Notes: generated by a model not told the origin, from the letters alone. A DNA stretch of 64,000 nt from JANOYY01 sp043720395 (GCA_043720395.1 JAYSSR010000102.1:89766-153765); one strand, 5' to 3'. Shown: positions 7,661 through 16,339, counted from the stretch's first letter. Numbers and translations are program-made.

Positions 7661-8856
7661 TTGCTGACGCGTCAAGTGCGGTTCCTCCGGATTTCGAACG
7701 TCTACAGGAGGTCCTTGACAACTATCTGGTCGCCAACGCGATTCTGGACTCCGACCTCCGTTTTGAACACGTCAACAAGCTGTTTTGCGATGTGGTGAAC
7801 AAGGATCGCGACGCACTCTTGGGCTGTTCGCTGACCGAGTTCTTTACCGACTCCGACGTCGATTGGCTCAAGCAGTACGCGGAGCGCATGAAGTTCGGCG
7901 ACGCGGAGCCAGGCCATCGAATGGTGACGATTTATCGTGCCGACGGCACCGCTCGAACGGCGAAACTAATGATCGGCACCGCTGCGACGTTGCGGCACGG
8001 GGGTTTTTTCATCTGCCAGATTGTGGACATCAGTCCCGAAATCGAGCTCAGGGACGCCCGAGATGGCTTGCAATCGCGAGAAAAGGACATCGCTCAAAAG
8101 CTTCGCGACCTATCTCGTTCGAAGACAAACTTTGTGGCAACGGTGAGCCATGAACTCCGTACTCCGCTGACGTCGATGATTGGTTACGTCGAAATGCTCC
8201 GTTCCGGTCTCGGAGGGCACCTTTCCGACCGTCAAGGAGAGATGATCTCCGTCGTCGAACGAAACGCCCACCGCCTCCTCGCCCTCGTCGAGGACATCCT
8301 CACGCTTTCTCAGGTCGAATCCGGAGCGCCAAGGTCAACACCGGGTCGGGTCGAACTAGCCGTCCTCTTCGAGAATTGTCAATCGGCCCTTCAGCCGGCT
8401 GCGGAACGTGCCGGTCTGACGATGACATTTCAGAACACAGTCCGTCGATTGGCCGTCGAAGGAGATGCCGATCAACTGGAACGGGCGCTCTTGAACATTC
8501 TGGAGAACTCGATCAAATTCACTCCGAAGGGCGGTACGGTCGTCGCCCGTGCCGGCCAAGCAGGTGACGCTGTCACCATCGAGGTCCAAGACTCCGGGAT
8601 CGGAATATCTCCGAACGACCACGGCTCGCTGTTCTCGACGTTCTATCGAGCTTCCAATGCATCATCGTTCCCCGGCGTAGGTCTCGGTCTCGCCATCGTG
8701 TCAGGAATCGTCGAGGCCCACGGTGGATCGGTCGCTGTCGAATCCGACGGCACAAACGGCACGCTCATGCGAATCACGCTTCCGGCCGCATCGTCCCGGG
8801 TCGTCGACCAGGCCAATTCACGCCGAAGTACCACCTTCACCAGGACTCGGAAATAG
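7657..8856 (+). CDS. PAS-domain sensor histidine kinase
   Basis: 399 residues starting at the GTG that overlaps the previous stop (GTGA); the longer upstream frame is the shadow of the glycosyltransferase gene. A PAS domain spans about residues 15-125 (LDNYLVANAILDSDLRFEHVN through ICQIVDISPEIEL). A short coiled linker leads to the HisKA dimerisation domain with H165 in FVATVSHELRTPLTSMIGY. The HATPase domain has the N box LERALLNILENSIKFTPKGG, G1 VQDSGIGISPND and G2 FPGVGLGLAIVSGIVEAHGG. No membrane helix is seen, so it senses in the cytoplasm. It closes the four-gene operon and is the probable phosphodonor for the receiver at 4960. Confidence 0.92.
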   Translation: MIADASSAVPPDFERLQEVLDNYLVANAILDSDLRFEHVNKLFCDVVNKDRDALLGCSLTEFFTDSDVDWLKQYAERMKFGDAEPGHRMVTIYRADGTARTAKLMIGTAATLRHGGFFICQIVDISPEIELRDARDGLQSREKDIAQKLRDLSRSKTNFVATVSHELRTPLTSMIGYVEMLRSGLGGHLSDRQGEMISVVERNAHRLLALVEDILTLSQVESGAPRSTPGRVELAVLFENCQSALQPAAERAGLTMTFQNTVRRLAVEGDADQLERALLNILENSIKFTPKGGTVVARAGQAGDAVTIEVQDSGIGISPNDHGSLFSTFYRASNASSFPGVGLGLAIVSGIVEAHGGSVAVESDGTNGTLMRITLPAASSRVVDQANSRRSTTFTRTRK

Positions 8857-9021
8857 GTTCCACCACGATTCCGCGGCGGCTGCGCCCGTTTGTGCGCGTT
8901 TGCCCGCATCGACGCATCGGAAAGTTCAGATAGTCAATTTTTTGTTCAACTTCTGCCTGCTTGGTGCCGATGGTGAGTGAACATTTACCTATCCAGGTGG
9001 ACGGTCCGGAATAGAGGTGCG

Positions 9022-9330
9022 GTGGACAAATCTCTTCAGCCACCCTCACCACGGGAGGTCGTCGTTCCCGCATACCGATTCGATGCCCACGAGGCCCCCG
9101 GCTTCCGTCAGGCAATAGACGGCATGATCGAGCAGGGCGTCGTCGCTATCGACGTCAATCTCGGCGACATCGTCCTCATCGACTCGAGCGCGCTCGCCGA
9201 ACTCGTGCGCACGCAGCGATCACTTCACGCGGTCGGCGGTGCTCTTCGCATACTGAGGCCGTCGGATTCAGTTCGCGTCATCTTGGAGGTGACCGGATTG
9301 AACGCCATCTTCGAAATATCGGAGAGCTAG
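9022..9330 (+). CDS. STAS-domain anti-sigma factor antagonist (RsbV/SpoIIAA-like)
   Basis: About 102 residues from the GTG at 9022, which has AGAGG close upstream; a GTG at 8977 would add 15 residues that do not fit the family. The domain has the STAS pattern VVVPAYRFDAHEAPGFRQAI, then VVAIDVNLGDIVLIDSSALA, where the serine pair after IDS matches the phosphorylatable position, and ALRILRPSDSVRVILEVTGL. In partner switching the unphosphorylated antagonist captures an RsbW-like kinase and frees a sigma factor. The phosphatase (9419) and kinase (10888) follow directly, giving a full module on one strand. No cognate sigma factor adjoins; the ECF factor at 1.6 kb is not an obvious client. Confidence 0.85.
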   Translation: MDKSLQPPSPREVVVPAYRFDAHEAPGFRQAIDGMIEQGVVAIDVNLGDIVLIDSSALAELVRTQRSLHAVGGALRILRPSDSVRVILEVTGLNAIFEISES

Positions 9331-9369
9331 TGCACGCAAGCGGAAGGAACTTCTGCGGCGATGCACTAG
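9327..9369 (+). terminator. Hairpin at the end of the STAS gene
   Basis: An imperfect stem-loop: CTAGTGCA (9327-9334) pairs with TGCACTAG (9362-9369), with an inner stem GCGGAAG/CTTCTGC around a GAA loop. The stop codon of the STAS gene lies inside it. There is no T-run, so it may be an attenuator or RNA stabiliser that sets the STAS to phosphatase ratio and not a full terminator. Confidence 0.45.
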
Positions 9370-9418
9370 TGCAGCGAACTGGCACACCCGCAACGGAAAG
9401 GACGGATAGACGGAAGCT

Positions 9419-10891
9419 ATGGAAGCAAGGACGGAAAGTTTGATTCACGGGACGGCCCTCGAGTTGTTTGCCGAGCAACTTCGCTACAGCAATGGCGTCA
9501 CTGGGGTTGCCATTGGTGCGGGCCGCCGAAAGATGGTCTTCGGCGACTGCACTGGGCCACCCGACGCTGAGTGGGAACTCTGCGGCACCTCGGTCGAGGT
9601 CTGGGGCGAGCAGGGACCGATGGTGCATTCGATTGCAGAACTGGCCCGATTGGTTGATATGCGCCAACAAGAGGTCGACGACCTCGCTGAGGCCCTGACG
9701 GTGGCCAACGACCGGCAACTGAGGCTGTACGAACTGGCTCGGATGCACCTCGATACCTTGGACGCCGCGTCCACCATCCGTCGAGTGTTGGCCTACGCGT
9801 GCGAGCTGACCGACAGCGACGTAGCCGTCGTGGTGGGCCCGGATGGCGAGGTCTGGCGGAGCACAACTCGGGCTGATTCCGACATGGAGTGGGTCGTCAG
9901 TCACGCCTTGGGCCAGTTCGCGCTCAGCCAGCCATCGATCCAGCACAGCATGGACGGCTTGCGTCGCGTGCTGATGAGCGGCTTCAAGGTGGAAGATCAG
10001 ACGTTCGTCGTGGCTGTCGGGTGCTTCGAAGGCGTCTCGTACGGAACCAGCCAGCGCAAGATCCTTGAGGCACTCTGCGGAGCGCTCGGATCGGCGCTGC
10101 GCCTGGTTCGACTACACCGCCGTGAACTTGAGAGCGCCGTCCTCGAGAACGAACACCGCGCGGCGACGCTGCTCGCAGCCGCCGTCATCCCGCTCGAGTT
10201 TCCCCGGCTCGAAGGGATCGACGTCAGCGCTGCAACAATTCCAGCGCGCTCGGTCGGTGGCGATTTCTATACGGCAGTGTTGCGGTCGGGAGAGTTCCGC
10301 TTTGCCGTCGGCGACGTTGCCGGAAAAGGCCTCCCGGCCGCTGTCCTCATGACCAACGCCGTCGGGGCGGCAAATAGCGTTCTCGAACGGAATCCGGCAC
10401 GCGATCCACTGACATTGCTGCGCGAGATCTCCGAGGACCTCAGCGCACTCCTGCTGAGCACCGACCGTTTCGTCACGATGCTCGTCGGTTCTGCGCGCAC
10501 GGTCGGGAACGAGTCCGGCGATGTCGAGCTTCGGCTGGCGAACGCCGGGCACTCACCCGTCCTCGTCGTGCGTCGGCATGGCGTCGAGGTCGTTCCGCCG
10601 ATCTGCCCTCCGGTCGGAGTCGCTCCGATCGGGCGAGGCACGTCGGTTCGAGTTCGTCTTCGACCTGGCGAGTACCTTTTCGCTGGTTCGGACGGTCTGG
10701 TTGACCAACTCGACGAACAGGGCGAGATGTTCGGAATTGAACGCCTGATAGCGGTTCTCGGCCAACATGTCAGCGCCGAGGATCAGGTCGCGGCATCCAT
10801 CGAAGCTGTCTCCCTCCATGCAGGGACGACGCAGAAGACAGATGATCAGACCGTTTTCCTGATCCGCAACATCGGCAGGGCCCCGACGTGA
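9419..10891 (+). CDS. SpoIIE/RsbU-type PP2C phosphatase with GAF domain
   Basis: 490 residues, ATG start. A coiled region (about 70-105, LARLVDMRQQEVDDLAEALT) precedes a GAF-like sensor domain (about 110-240). The C-terminal 240 residues are a SpoIIE PP2C domain: SVGGDFYTAVLRSGEFRFAV, GDVAGKGLPAAVLMTNAVGA, LANAGHSPVLVVRRHG and LFAGSDGLVDQLDEQGEMFG, with the aspartates that bind the two metals. It should dephosphorylate the STAS antagonist next door when its GAF domain receives a signal. It overlaps the kinase gene by 4 bases (GTGA). The role follows from family and order; the ligand is unknown. Confidence 0.92.
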   Translation: MEARTESLIHGTALELFAEQLRYSNGVTGVAIGAGRRKMVFGDCTGPPDAEWELCGTSVEVWGEQGPMVHSIAELARLVDMRQQEVDDLAEALTVANDRQLRLYELARMHLDTLDAASTIRRVLAYACELTDSDVAVVVGPDGEVWRSTTRADSDMEWVVSHALGQFALSQPSIQHSMDGLRRVLMSGFKVEDQTFVVAVGCFEGVSYGTSQRKILEALCGALGSALRLVRLHRRELESAVLENEHRAATLLAAAVIPLEFPRLEGIDVSAATIPARSVGGDFYTAVLRSGEFRFAVGDVAGKGLPAAVLMTNAVGAANSVLERNPARDPLTLLREISEDLSALLLSTDRFVTMLVGSARTVGNESGDVELRLANAGHSPVLVVRRHGVEVVPPICPPVGVAPIGRGTSVRVRLRPGEYLFAGSDGLVDQLDEQGEMFGIERLIAVLGQHVSAEDQVAASIEAVSLHAGTTQKTDDQTVFLIRNIGRAPT

Positions 10892-11379
10892 GCGCTCAGC
10901 ACACCATCGCGCTTTCGAGCGACCTGATGTCCCTGCGGGACATCGGCCCGTGGCTCGCCAATGTGAGCCTGGCGCTCGACATGGCGCTCGGTGCGACCGC
11001 TCTCCCGCGTGTCGAACTCGCAGTGCACGAGTTGTGCGTCAACATCTCGATGCACGCCTACGGAGGATCACGCGACCACACGATCACGCTCACCGCCCAA
11101 CGCCTCGGCGATCGCTTGATCATCGCGACAAACGACGCGGGGGAAGCGTACGACCCAGGGCGGTACTCGGCACCCCAAGCCTCCCAGCCGACGGTCGGTG
11201 GTTACGGTCTCCTGATCGTTGGGAGGATCGCGAAGCGTGTGGAGTACTCGAGGTCCGAAGGCATCAACACATGGCAGCTCGAATTCGACGAAAACGCGCC
11301 GAGTGAAAACGGAGGATGCCTCGAAGCTCCCAAAGCGCGCTCGCTTCCATTTCCAGAAATTGGGCGAAACGACCCATAA
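10888..11379 (+). CDS. RsbW-like anti-sigma serine kinase (GHKL ATPase)
   Basis: 163 residues, GTG start overlapping the phosphatase stop. N box: RVELAVHELCVNISMHAYGG. G1-like motif: ATNDAGEAYDPGRY. G2: GGYGLLIVGRIAKRVEYSR. These are the ATP-binding marks of RsbW/SpoIIAB-type kinases, which bind and hold sigma factors and phosphorylate the STAS partner. The tail after residue 135 (NGGCLEAPKARSLPF) lies outside the domain and is unremarkable. It closes the partner-switching module, and the TasA-like gene starts 80 bases on in the same direction, so the module may govern surface-protein output (inference). Confidence 0.9.
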   Translation: MSAQHTIALSSDLMSLRDIGPWLANVSLALDMALGATALPRVELAVHELCVNISMHAYGGSRDHTITLTAQRLGDRLIIATNDAGEAYDPGRYSAPQASQPTVGGYGLLIVGRIAKRVEYSRSEGINTWQLEFDENAPSENGGCLEAPKARSLPFPEIGRNDP

Positions 11380-11458
11380 TGATCTCACGTTCTCCAGCCG
11401 ATCAATGTCACAAGCGCAAAAACGCCATTGGGGCATCGCGCAGAGGAGTTCCGTCGTT

Positions 11459-12088
11459 ATGCGCCTCAGTTTCAGTCGTTCTGGTCGTTCGATGCAGTTT
11501 TCATCTCTCTTGCTCGTCGGGGGGATGGCTCTTGCCGCAGTAGGCACGCAAGTAGGACCCGGCGTGTCGGCATTCTTCACCGATACCGCCAACCTCAACA
11601 CCAACACCTTCACCGCAGGCACGCTTGACATCAAACTCAACGGTTCCGACAGCGTCACCGGCGCCTTCGCCGTCTCGGGCATGGCCCCGGGGGATACATC
11701 GACGCAGACCGTGGCAGTGACGAACCCCGGTTCGCTGGCCCTGCGTTACGCGATCTCTGCCGGGACCGTGACCGACGCGCTCGCAATGAAGGACATCCTC
11801 GTTCTGCGGATCAAGACGCTCGGTGCCTCCTGTGCGGCGTTCGACGGGACGACGCTCTACGACTCCTCCGTCGGTTCCGAAGGCATCGACGGCCCGGCGA
11901 GCTTCAAGCTCGTGGGTGACGCCGCCCAAGGCGCGCAGACGGGCGATCGCCCGTTGGCGGGCGCCGGTGGTGCCGAGTCGCTCTGCTTCCGAATTGAGCT
12001 GCCAATTACGGCCCCGAACAGCGTCCAGGGCGGAACCGCGAACGCCCAATGGGTGTTCTCGGCAGAGCAGACCTCGAACAACCCGTAA
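11459..12088 (+). CDS. TasA/CalY-like exported protein with SipW-type signal peptide
   Basis: 209 residues from the ATG at 11459, with AGAGGAG 9 bases upstream; the longer frame overlaps the kinase gene and is rejected. The signal sequence (SMQFSSLLLVGGMALAAVGT) ends before SAFFTDTANLNTNTFTAG. The F-T-D-T/N-T-F-x-A-G-T-L-D pattern after the cleavage site is the hallmark of SipW-dependent TasA/camelysin-type fibre proteins. The rest is beta-rich (GDTSTQTVAVTNPGSLALRY) with a few cysteines. A SipW-type peptidase gene follows and is the probable processing enzyme. It is likely a secreted or cell-surface matrix component; fibre formation is inferred from the family only. Confidence 0.82.
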   Translation: MRLSFSRSGRSMQFSSLLLVGGMALAAVGTQVGPGVSAFFTDTANLNTNTFTAGTLDIKLNGSDSVTGAFAVSGMAPGDTSTQTVAVTNPGSLALRYAISAGTVTDALAMKDILVLRIKTLGASCAAFDGTTLYDSSVGSEGIDGPASFKLVGDAAQGAQTGDRPLAGAGGAESLCFRIELPITAPNSVQGGTANAQWVFSAEQTSNNP

Positions 12089-12124
12089 TCACAGAACAAA
12101 GCCGCAATCACGCTGATTGTGACC

Positions 12125-12159
12125 GGGGCACCAGGAGCGACTCGCGCTCCTGGTGCCCC
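12125..12159 (+). terminator. Perfect 15-bp hairpin between the tasA-like and sipW-like genes
   Basis: GGGGCACCAGGAGCG (12125-12139), a 5-base loop, then its exact reverse complement (12145-12159). It starts 36 bases after the stop of the TasA-like gene. There is no long T-run (GTTTG follows), so termination would be partial. Such an intraoperon hairpin would give more structural protein than peptidase, a common arrangement. Confidence 0.7.
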
Positions 12160-12219
12160 CGGCGCGTTTGTGCGCAACTCAGGCTCAAGTTGCGTGATCG
12201 CCCAACCGATCTCTCGATT

Positions 12220-12792
12220 ATGGAACGTACTGCTCGGAGCGACCCGGTCGAAGACCGCGATGCTGTCGGCGTCGCAATCCGCGGTCTCACCTGGGCGCTT
12301 CTGCTGACGGTCCTCGCTGCGCTGCTCGTGACCGGAATTCCAGGCTTCTTCGGCTTCGGCACGGTGAGGGTGATGGGTGCAAGCATGGGGCGTCAGGTCC
12401 CGATAGGCAGTATCGCAATTGTCCGGCAGGTCCCCGCGGCAGACGTTCGAGTCGGTAACGTCATCCTCTTTGCGCCGGGTCGCGCGAAGGTCGCGACGCT
12501 GCACCGGGTGGTCCGACTCGAACGCCACGAAGATGGCATCACCTACGCCACAACTCGCGGCGACGCCAACCGGTCGGCGGACGCCGAGCCCAGAGCAATG
12601 CGGGGTAACGGTGCCGTTCTTGTCACGGCCGTGCCGTTTGTGGGGTATGTCGCGACCATGCTGCAACGGCCCTTGTTGTGGTTCGCCGTTCTGTTCCTCA
12701 CGGCCGTTCAGACGCTGGTCCCGCACGGCGCGCGGCGGAGACGACCGTCGTCGTGTTCCCCTGCCGGCGTCGCGATCGCGGCCACGAGCTGA
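12220..12792 (+). CDS. SipW-type (ER-type) signal peptidase I
   Basis: 190 residues, start at the ATG at 12220. A membrane anchor (about 23-45, LTWALLLTVLAALLVTGIPG) is followed by the catalytic serine S55 in VRVMGASMGRQVPIGSIAIV. Where bacterial peptidases have Lys, this one has His: H95 in VATLHRVVRL, the mark of the SipW/eukaryotic/archaeal type. The third box DANRSADAEP is compatible with the conserved Asp region. A second hydrophobic segment (about 150-170) closes the protein. It sits between two genes for exported proteins with SipW-like leaders, which should be its substrates. Confidence 0.87.
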   Translation: MERTARSDPVEDRDAVGVAIRGLTWALLLTVLAALLVTGIPGFFGFGTVRVMGASMGRQVPIGSIAIVRQVPAADVRVGNVILFAPGRAKVATLHRVVRLERHEDGITYATTRGDANRSADAEPRAMRGNGAVLVTAVPFVGYVATMLQRPLLWFAVLFLTAVQTLVPHGARRRRPSSCSPAGVAIAATS

Positions 12793-12793
12793 C

Positions 12794-13768
12794 ATGTCGC
12801 TGTTTCGTCGCGATTCCATGGTGCCTCAGCGTCCAAGACGTGGCCGAGTATCCGTCGGGATAATTCTCCTGTCCGCGGTTTCTCTGCTCGGTGTCGCAGG
12901 CCGAGGGGCGCCCGGAGTGGATGCGTTGTTCGGCGACTCGGCGCTTCTGGACGATTCAAACTTCGACGCCGACATCCTCGCTCCTCCCGATTCCATGACG
13001 TTGACGACACCGGTTCCGGGAACGGCAAACCTGGGCTGGTCGGCGTCGACGTCGGCCTACGCCACGGCGACGAAAGTGATGCGCGGGACCGTCACGGGAG
13101 GACCGTACACGGTGATCGCGACGCTCGCCCCGACCGTCTTCTCCTATACCGATACGCCCGGACTCGGTTCCTTCTTCTACGTGACGAGGTCAACGTTCCA
13201 GTCCTGGGAGAGCCTCGATTCGAACGAAGTCAATACCGTGTTCATCTCGCTCAACACGCCCTGGTTCAACTGTGCGGCGCAGGCAGCGGACACGGGCGGC
13301 GACAACAACGGCTACCAGACGAACCCGGCGTCGGGCTGCGGCGACGATGGCGTGCCCGCGGAGGACCCGATGAGCGGGACGACCAACAAGACCTCGTGCT
13401 CGAACAACGGAAAGGACAAACACCGGTTCTCCAACTTTTCGATCTCGATTGTCGCTGCGACGGCGATCCGGGGGATCGAAGTACGGACTCAGTCCTGGAT
13501 GAATGCGACCGGGGGGACGAACCGTCTCTGCGTGCGCCTCTCGTCCAACGGCGGATCGTCCTGGACGTCATACCTACAGCTCAACCTTGCTGCGATCGGG
13601 GAGACAAACCTGACGTTCGGCTCGACCTCGAACCTCTGGGGACGTACCTGGACCGTGGCCAATTTCTCGAACGCGAACTTCGTCGTACAGATCACCGACG
13701 TGACGTCGGCGTTCGGAACGAAGACGTTCTTCCTCGACAACGTCCAGGTCCGGGTCACCTACTCCTGA
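12794..13768 (+). CDS. Exported beta-rich surface protein with SipW-type leader
   Basis: 324 residues, starting 1 base after the peptidase stop, so clearly in the same operon. The N-terminus has an Arg-rich start, a hydrophobic segment (VSVGIILLSAVSLLGVAG), then GVDALFGDSALLDDSNFDAD, which resembles the post-cleavage region of SipW substrates. A fibronectin-III-like stretch follows (LGWSASTSAYATATKVMRGT through SFFYVTRSTFQSWES), then a Cys/Asn-rich middle (TNKTSCSNNGKDKHRFSNFS). The C-terminal half is jelly-roll-like and ends in DNVQVRVTY. I do not recognise a named family for the last part. Probably an adhesin or matrix accessory protein (inference). Confidence 0.78.
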   Translation: MSLFRRDSMVPQRPRRGRVSVGIILLSAVSLLGVAGRGAPGVDALFGDSALLDDSNFDADILAPPDSMTLTTPVPGTANLGWSASTSAYATATKVMRGTVTGGPYTVIATLAPTVFSYTDTPGLGSFFYVTRSTFQSWESLDSNEVNTVFISLNTPWFNCAAQAADTGGDNNGYQTNPASGCGDDGVPAEDPMSGTTNKTSCSNNGKDKHRFSNFSISIVAATAIRGIEVRTQSWMNATGGTNRLCVRLSSNGGSSWTSYLQLNLAAIGETNLTFGSTSNLWGRTWTVANFSNANFVVQITDVTSAFGTKTFFLDNVQVRVTYS

Positions 13769-13981
13769 ACCGTCTTCCTGGACGTCCTTCTCCCTCGGGG
13801 CATTTCGATCGGACGCGCGCTGCACGTTGCGGCGTCGCTCTCGTTGCCTGCGGTTGAAATCCTCGGGCACACTCCGGTGCCCAGGGAGGGTCGATGGTAG
13901 GGACCCGGTGCGCCCGAGGTCCCGTTCACGCCGGGACCCAAGTCCCTCGCGCCATCGACGCCCGGCAGGAACCATGGATCC

Positions 13982-14833
13982 ATGACAACCAGCACGCGTC
14001 ACGACGAGGCTCCGGCATCCGCTTCTGGCATCGGCGGCTACACACAGATACTCGTTCCGCTCGACGGGCGACCGTCCAATCTGCGATCCATGACGACCGC
14101 TGAGTTCTTGGCCCGCGCACTCAAGGTGCCGTTGCGAATCGTGTCGGTCGCGGCGTCCGGCCATGCCGTTGCGCAACGACGCGAACTCCTCGACCGCGAG
14201 CTTGGGGACCTCCGCACGACGGTCGACACCATCGACGTGTCGATGAGCCTTTCGATGGCCGATTCGTTGAACGCCCGTAGCGACGACGGAACGCTGATCG
14301 TGCTGGCGTCGAGTGCGATACCCGGGCTGGAAGACCTTGTGGTTGGAACGACGACATCGGAGGTCCTGACGTTCTGTCGCGCTCCGATCGTGGCGGTCGG
14401 CCCGGGAGCGGAGTCAACGTCAGCGGTGCAGTTCTCGCAGATGATTATCGGCGTCGACGGATCTCCCTCATCGGCGCTGGCCACCAACGCCGCCGCACGA
14501 CTTGTGGCCGCACTCGGCCTCGACGTCAACGTGCTGCAGGTGGTGGCACCCGGTCAGAAGATTCCGGGCGATGTGAGCGAGACGGGATTCGTGCAACACA
14601 TCTGCGAAGAGGTCTCGACCTCTGGCACCAAGAACTGGGACGTGGTTCATTCGGTTCATCCGGCCGAAGCGCTCGCCGAAGCCGCTGCTCGGACGCCGGG
14701 CTCAATTATCGCCGTCGGCACACGTGGGATGGACCGTCTCCACCAACTCGTGTTCGGCAGCACCACTCGCCGCCTCCTGGCTGCGTCACCGGTCCCCGTG
14801 CTCGTCGTCGCTGCCGAGCAGGAGACGCCGTGA
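13982..14833 (+). CDS. Universal stress protein, two UspA domains
   Basis: 283 residues, ATG start. Two UspA domains in tandem: the first begins YTQILVPLDGRPSNLRSMTT, the second SQMIIGVDGSPSSALATNAA and ends with the ATP-binding G-2x-G-9x-G(S/T) pattern in GTRGMDRLHQLVFGSTTRRL. The first domain keeps only part of that pattern. Universal stress proteins bind ATP or other nucleotides and help survival under stress or starvation. It overlaps the next gene, a second tandem UspA protein, by 4 bases. The 213 bases before it hold only short hairpins and no gene. Confidence 0.9.
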   Translation: MTTSTRHDEAPASASGIGGYTQILVPLDGRPSNLRSMTTAEFLARALKVPLRIVSVAASGHAVAQRRELLDRELGDLRTTVDTIDVSMSLSMADSLNARSDDGTLIVLASSAIPGLEDLVVGTTTSEVLTFCRAPIVAVGPGAESTSAVQFSQMIIGVDGSPSSALATNAAARLVAALGLDVNVLQVVAPGQKIPGDVSETGFVQHICEEVSTSGTKNWDVVHSVHPAEALAEAAARTPGSIIAVGTRGMDRLHQLVFGSTTRRLLAASPVPVLVVAAEQETP

Positions 14834-15663
14834 CAACCATCATTGTCCCGCTGGACGGCTCGGCTGCCGTCGAACGATCCCTCGGCGTCGCTCGCTCGCT
14901 CGCTCGGCGCGCGGACGCCTCGGTGATTCTGTTCACCGATCGCGAGAGCGGCATACGCGAAGACCTTGATGACTACTTCGACGCCCAATCAGCCCGTTTC
15001 GATCTGCACGCTGAGCACCGGACGTCGACGTCGCATGACGTTCCGGGAGAACTTGCCGAGATCGCGTCGGCGCACAGCGATGCCTTGATCGTCATGGCCA
15101 GTCACGGGCCGAGCGGACTCAAGGATGCGGTGATCGGAAGTGTCACTGCGGAAACGATCCGTGCGTCGGCGAGTCCGGTCCTGCTTGTTGGGCCCCACCT
15201 TTCTGCGACGCCGGCGGTTGGGCTGTGTTACGACACGATCATCGTGTGTATCGATGGCTCGACCACGAGCGAGGCAGTCGTGCCAATTGTCGCTCATTGG
15301 GCGCGACTGCTCCGGGCGAAGGTGCGCGTGGTCCAGGTCGTCGACCCGAGCAGTCTGATGGCCGTTGACTCCGATGTTTCGCACGAGGCCGTCAACGAAA
15401 TCGCGTATGTCTCTCGAATTGCCCATCAGTTTGGTGTTTCTGGCATCCTCGCCGACTACGACGTTCTGCACAATGAACATCCTGCGGTGGCGATCGTCGA
15501 GGCGAGCAACACCGCGTCGACGCCGATCATCGCGATGGCAACCCATGGGCGAACCGGGCTTCGACGCCTCGTGATGGGCAGCGTCAGCATGGCCGTCGTC
15601 CGTCACGCCACGTGTCCGGTGATGGTTGTCCGTGCCCATGATCCGGCGGACGCCGCCGAGTAG
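14830..15663 (+). CDS. Universal stress protein, two UspA domains
   Basis: 277 residues, GTG start overlapping the previous stop (GTGA). The first domain begins TTIIVPLDGSAAVERSLGVA with MASHGPSGLKDAVIGSVTAE. The second begins YDTIIVCIDGSTTSEAVVPI and ends with ATHGRTGLRRLVMGSVSMAV, a full ATP-binding pattern. Both domains therefore look nucleotide-binding. The pair with the previous gene is probably a divergent tandem duplication. No regulator is adjacent. Confidence 0.9.
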   Translation: MTTIIVPLDGSAAVERSLGVARSLARRADASVILFTDRESGIREDLDDYFDAQSARFDLHAEHRTSTSHDVPGELAEIASAHSDALIVMASHGPSGLKDAVIGSVTAETIRASASPVLLVGPHLSATPAVGLCYDTIIVCIDGSTTSEAVVPIVAHWARLLRAKVRVVQVVDPSSLMAVDSDVSHEAVNEIAYVSRIAHQFGVSGILADYDVLHNEHPAVAIVEASNTASTPIIAMATHGRTGLRRLVMGSVSMAVVRHATCPVMVVRAHDPADAAE

Positions 15664-15708
15664 GTCAGCGCGGCCCGTCGCCACGAGCTGATAACCGGTT
15701 TCACCACA

Positions 15709-15755
15709 ACGTTGGGACGAATCACCTCGGTGAGCGACGCGAACTGTCCCAACGT
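15709..15755 (+). repeat. Inverted repeat after the Usp pair
   Basis: ACGTTGGGAC (15709-15718) and GTCCCAACGT (15746-15755) are perfect 10-base inverted arms with a 27-base gap, just after the second Usp gene and before the convergent oxygenase remnant. It may be a weak terminator or an operator; no T-run is present. Confidence 0.4.
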
Positions 15756-15813
15756 CGGGGACCGGCCCCGTCAGCTGTTCGAGAACCGCGGAACTACCGC
15801 ACCCGCCCGCCGA

Positions 15814-16312
15814 TCACATCGGCGCGCGTGCGGGTCGCTCGGCGATCGCGAGTTGCCGTTCGTAGGCGTCGAGCCAATCGACGTCGCTCGGCACGACAAA
15901 GTTAGAACTGCGCGACCCGAAATAGACCTCGGGATCATCGACGCCGGGGGGCACGATCGCCTTGTCGCGCCACGCCCGCGCAGCGTCGACGACTCGACGC
16001 CTTGTGCGGGCAATCATGCGGTCGCTCGGTGCGAGGTGCTCATGGGCGAAGTCGGTGATTTGGCCCATCGATTCCGTGATCGCCTGGTCCTGCAGGTGGA
16101 TGTTCGAGAGGCCTGTGTAGCTGCCGGAGCGCTGCACACCGCGATCGATGCGCCAGTCGTTGCTCTCGTTCTCGGCCAGACGCCAGCGACCGAGCCATCA
16201 GCTCACCCATGGCTGTACCGGGTCCGACCTGGGTGAGGTCGCGGTATAACGCCTGCGCCGTGGCACCACGTGCGGCCGTGGATGTTGTGGTTGTTGTCGT
16301 TTCGTCAGTCAT
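15814..16312 (-). pseudogene. Rieske ring-hydroxylating oxygenase remnant (internal deletion plus frameshift)
   Basis: The 5' end reads MTDE then LYRDLTQVGPGTAMGELM, the typical N-terminus of phthalate-dioxygenase-type alpha subunits. The frame then breaks. In the next frame the C-terminal end of the same family appears: NDWRIDRGVQRSGSYTGLSN, HLQDQAITESMG and LAPSDRMIARTRRRVVDAAR. The Rieske 2Fe-2S centre and the mononuclear iron site, some 250-300 residues, are missing. So one gene has lost its middle by a deletion that also shifted frame. It follows the ring-cleavage dioxygenase gene on the same strand, as expected of an aromatic-degradation operon now inactive at this step. Confidence 0.82.
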
Positions 16313-16339
16313 TGGGTGTCGTCGCTCACTTCAGTGTCC

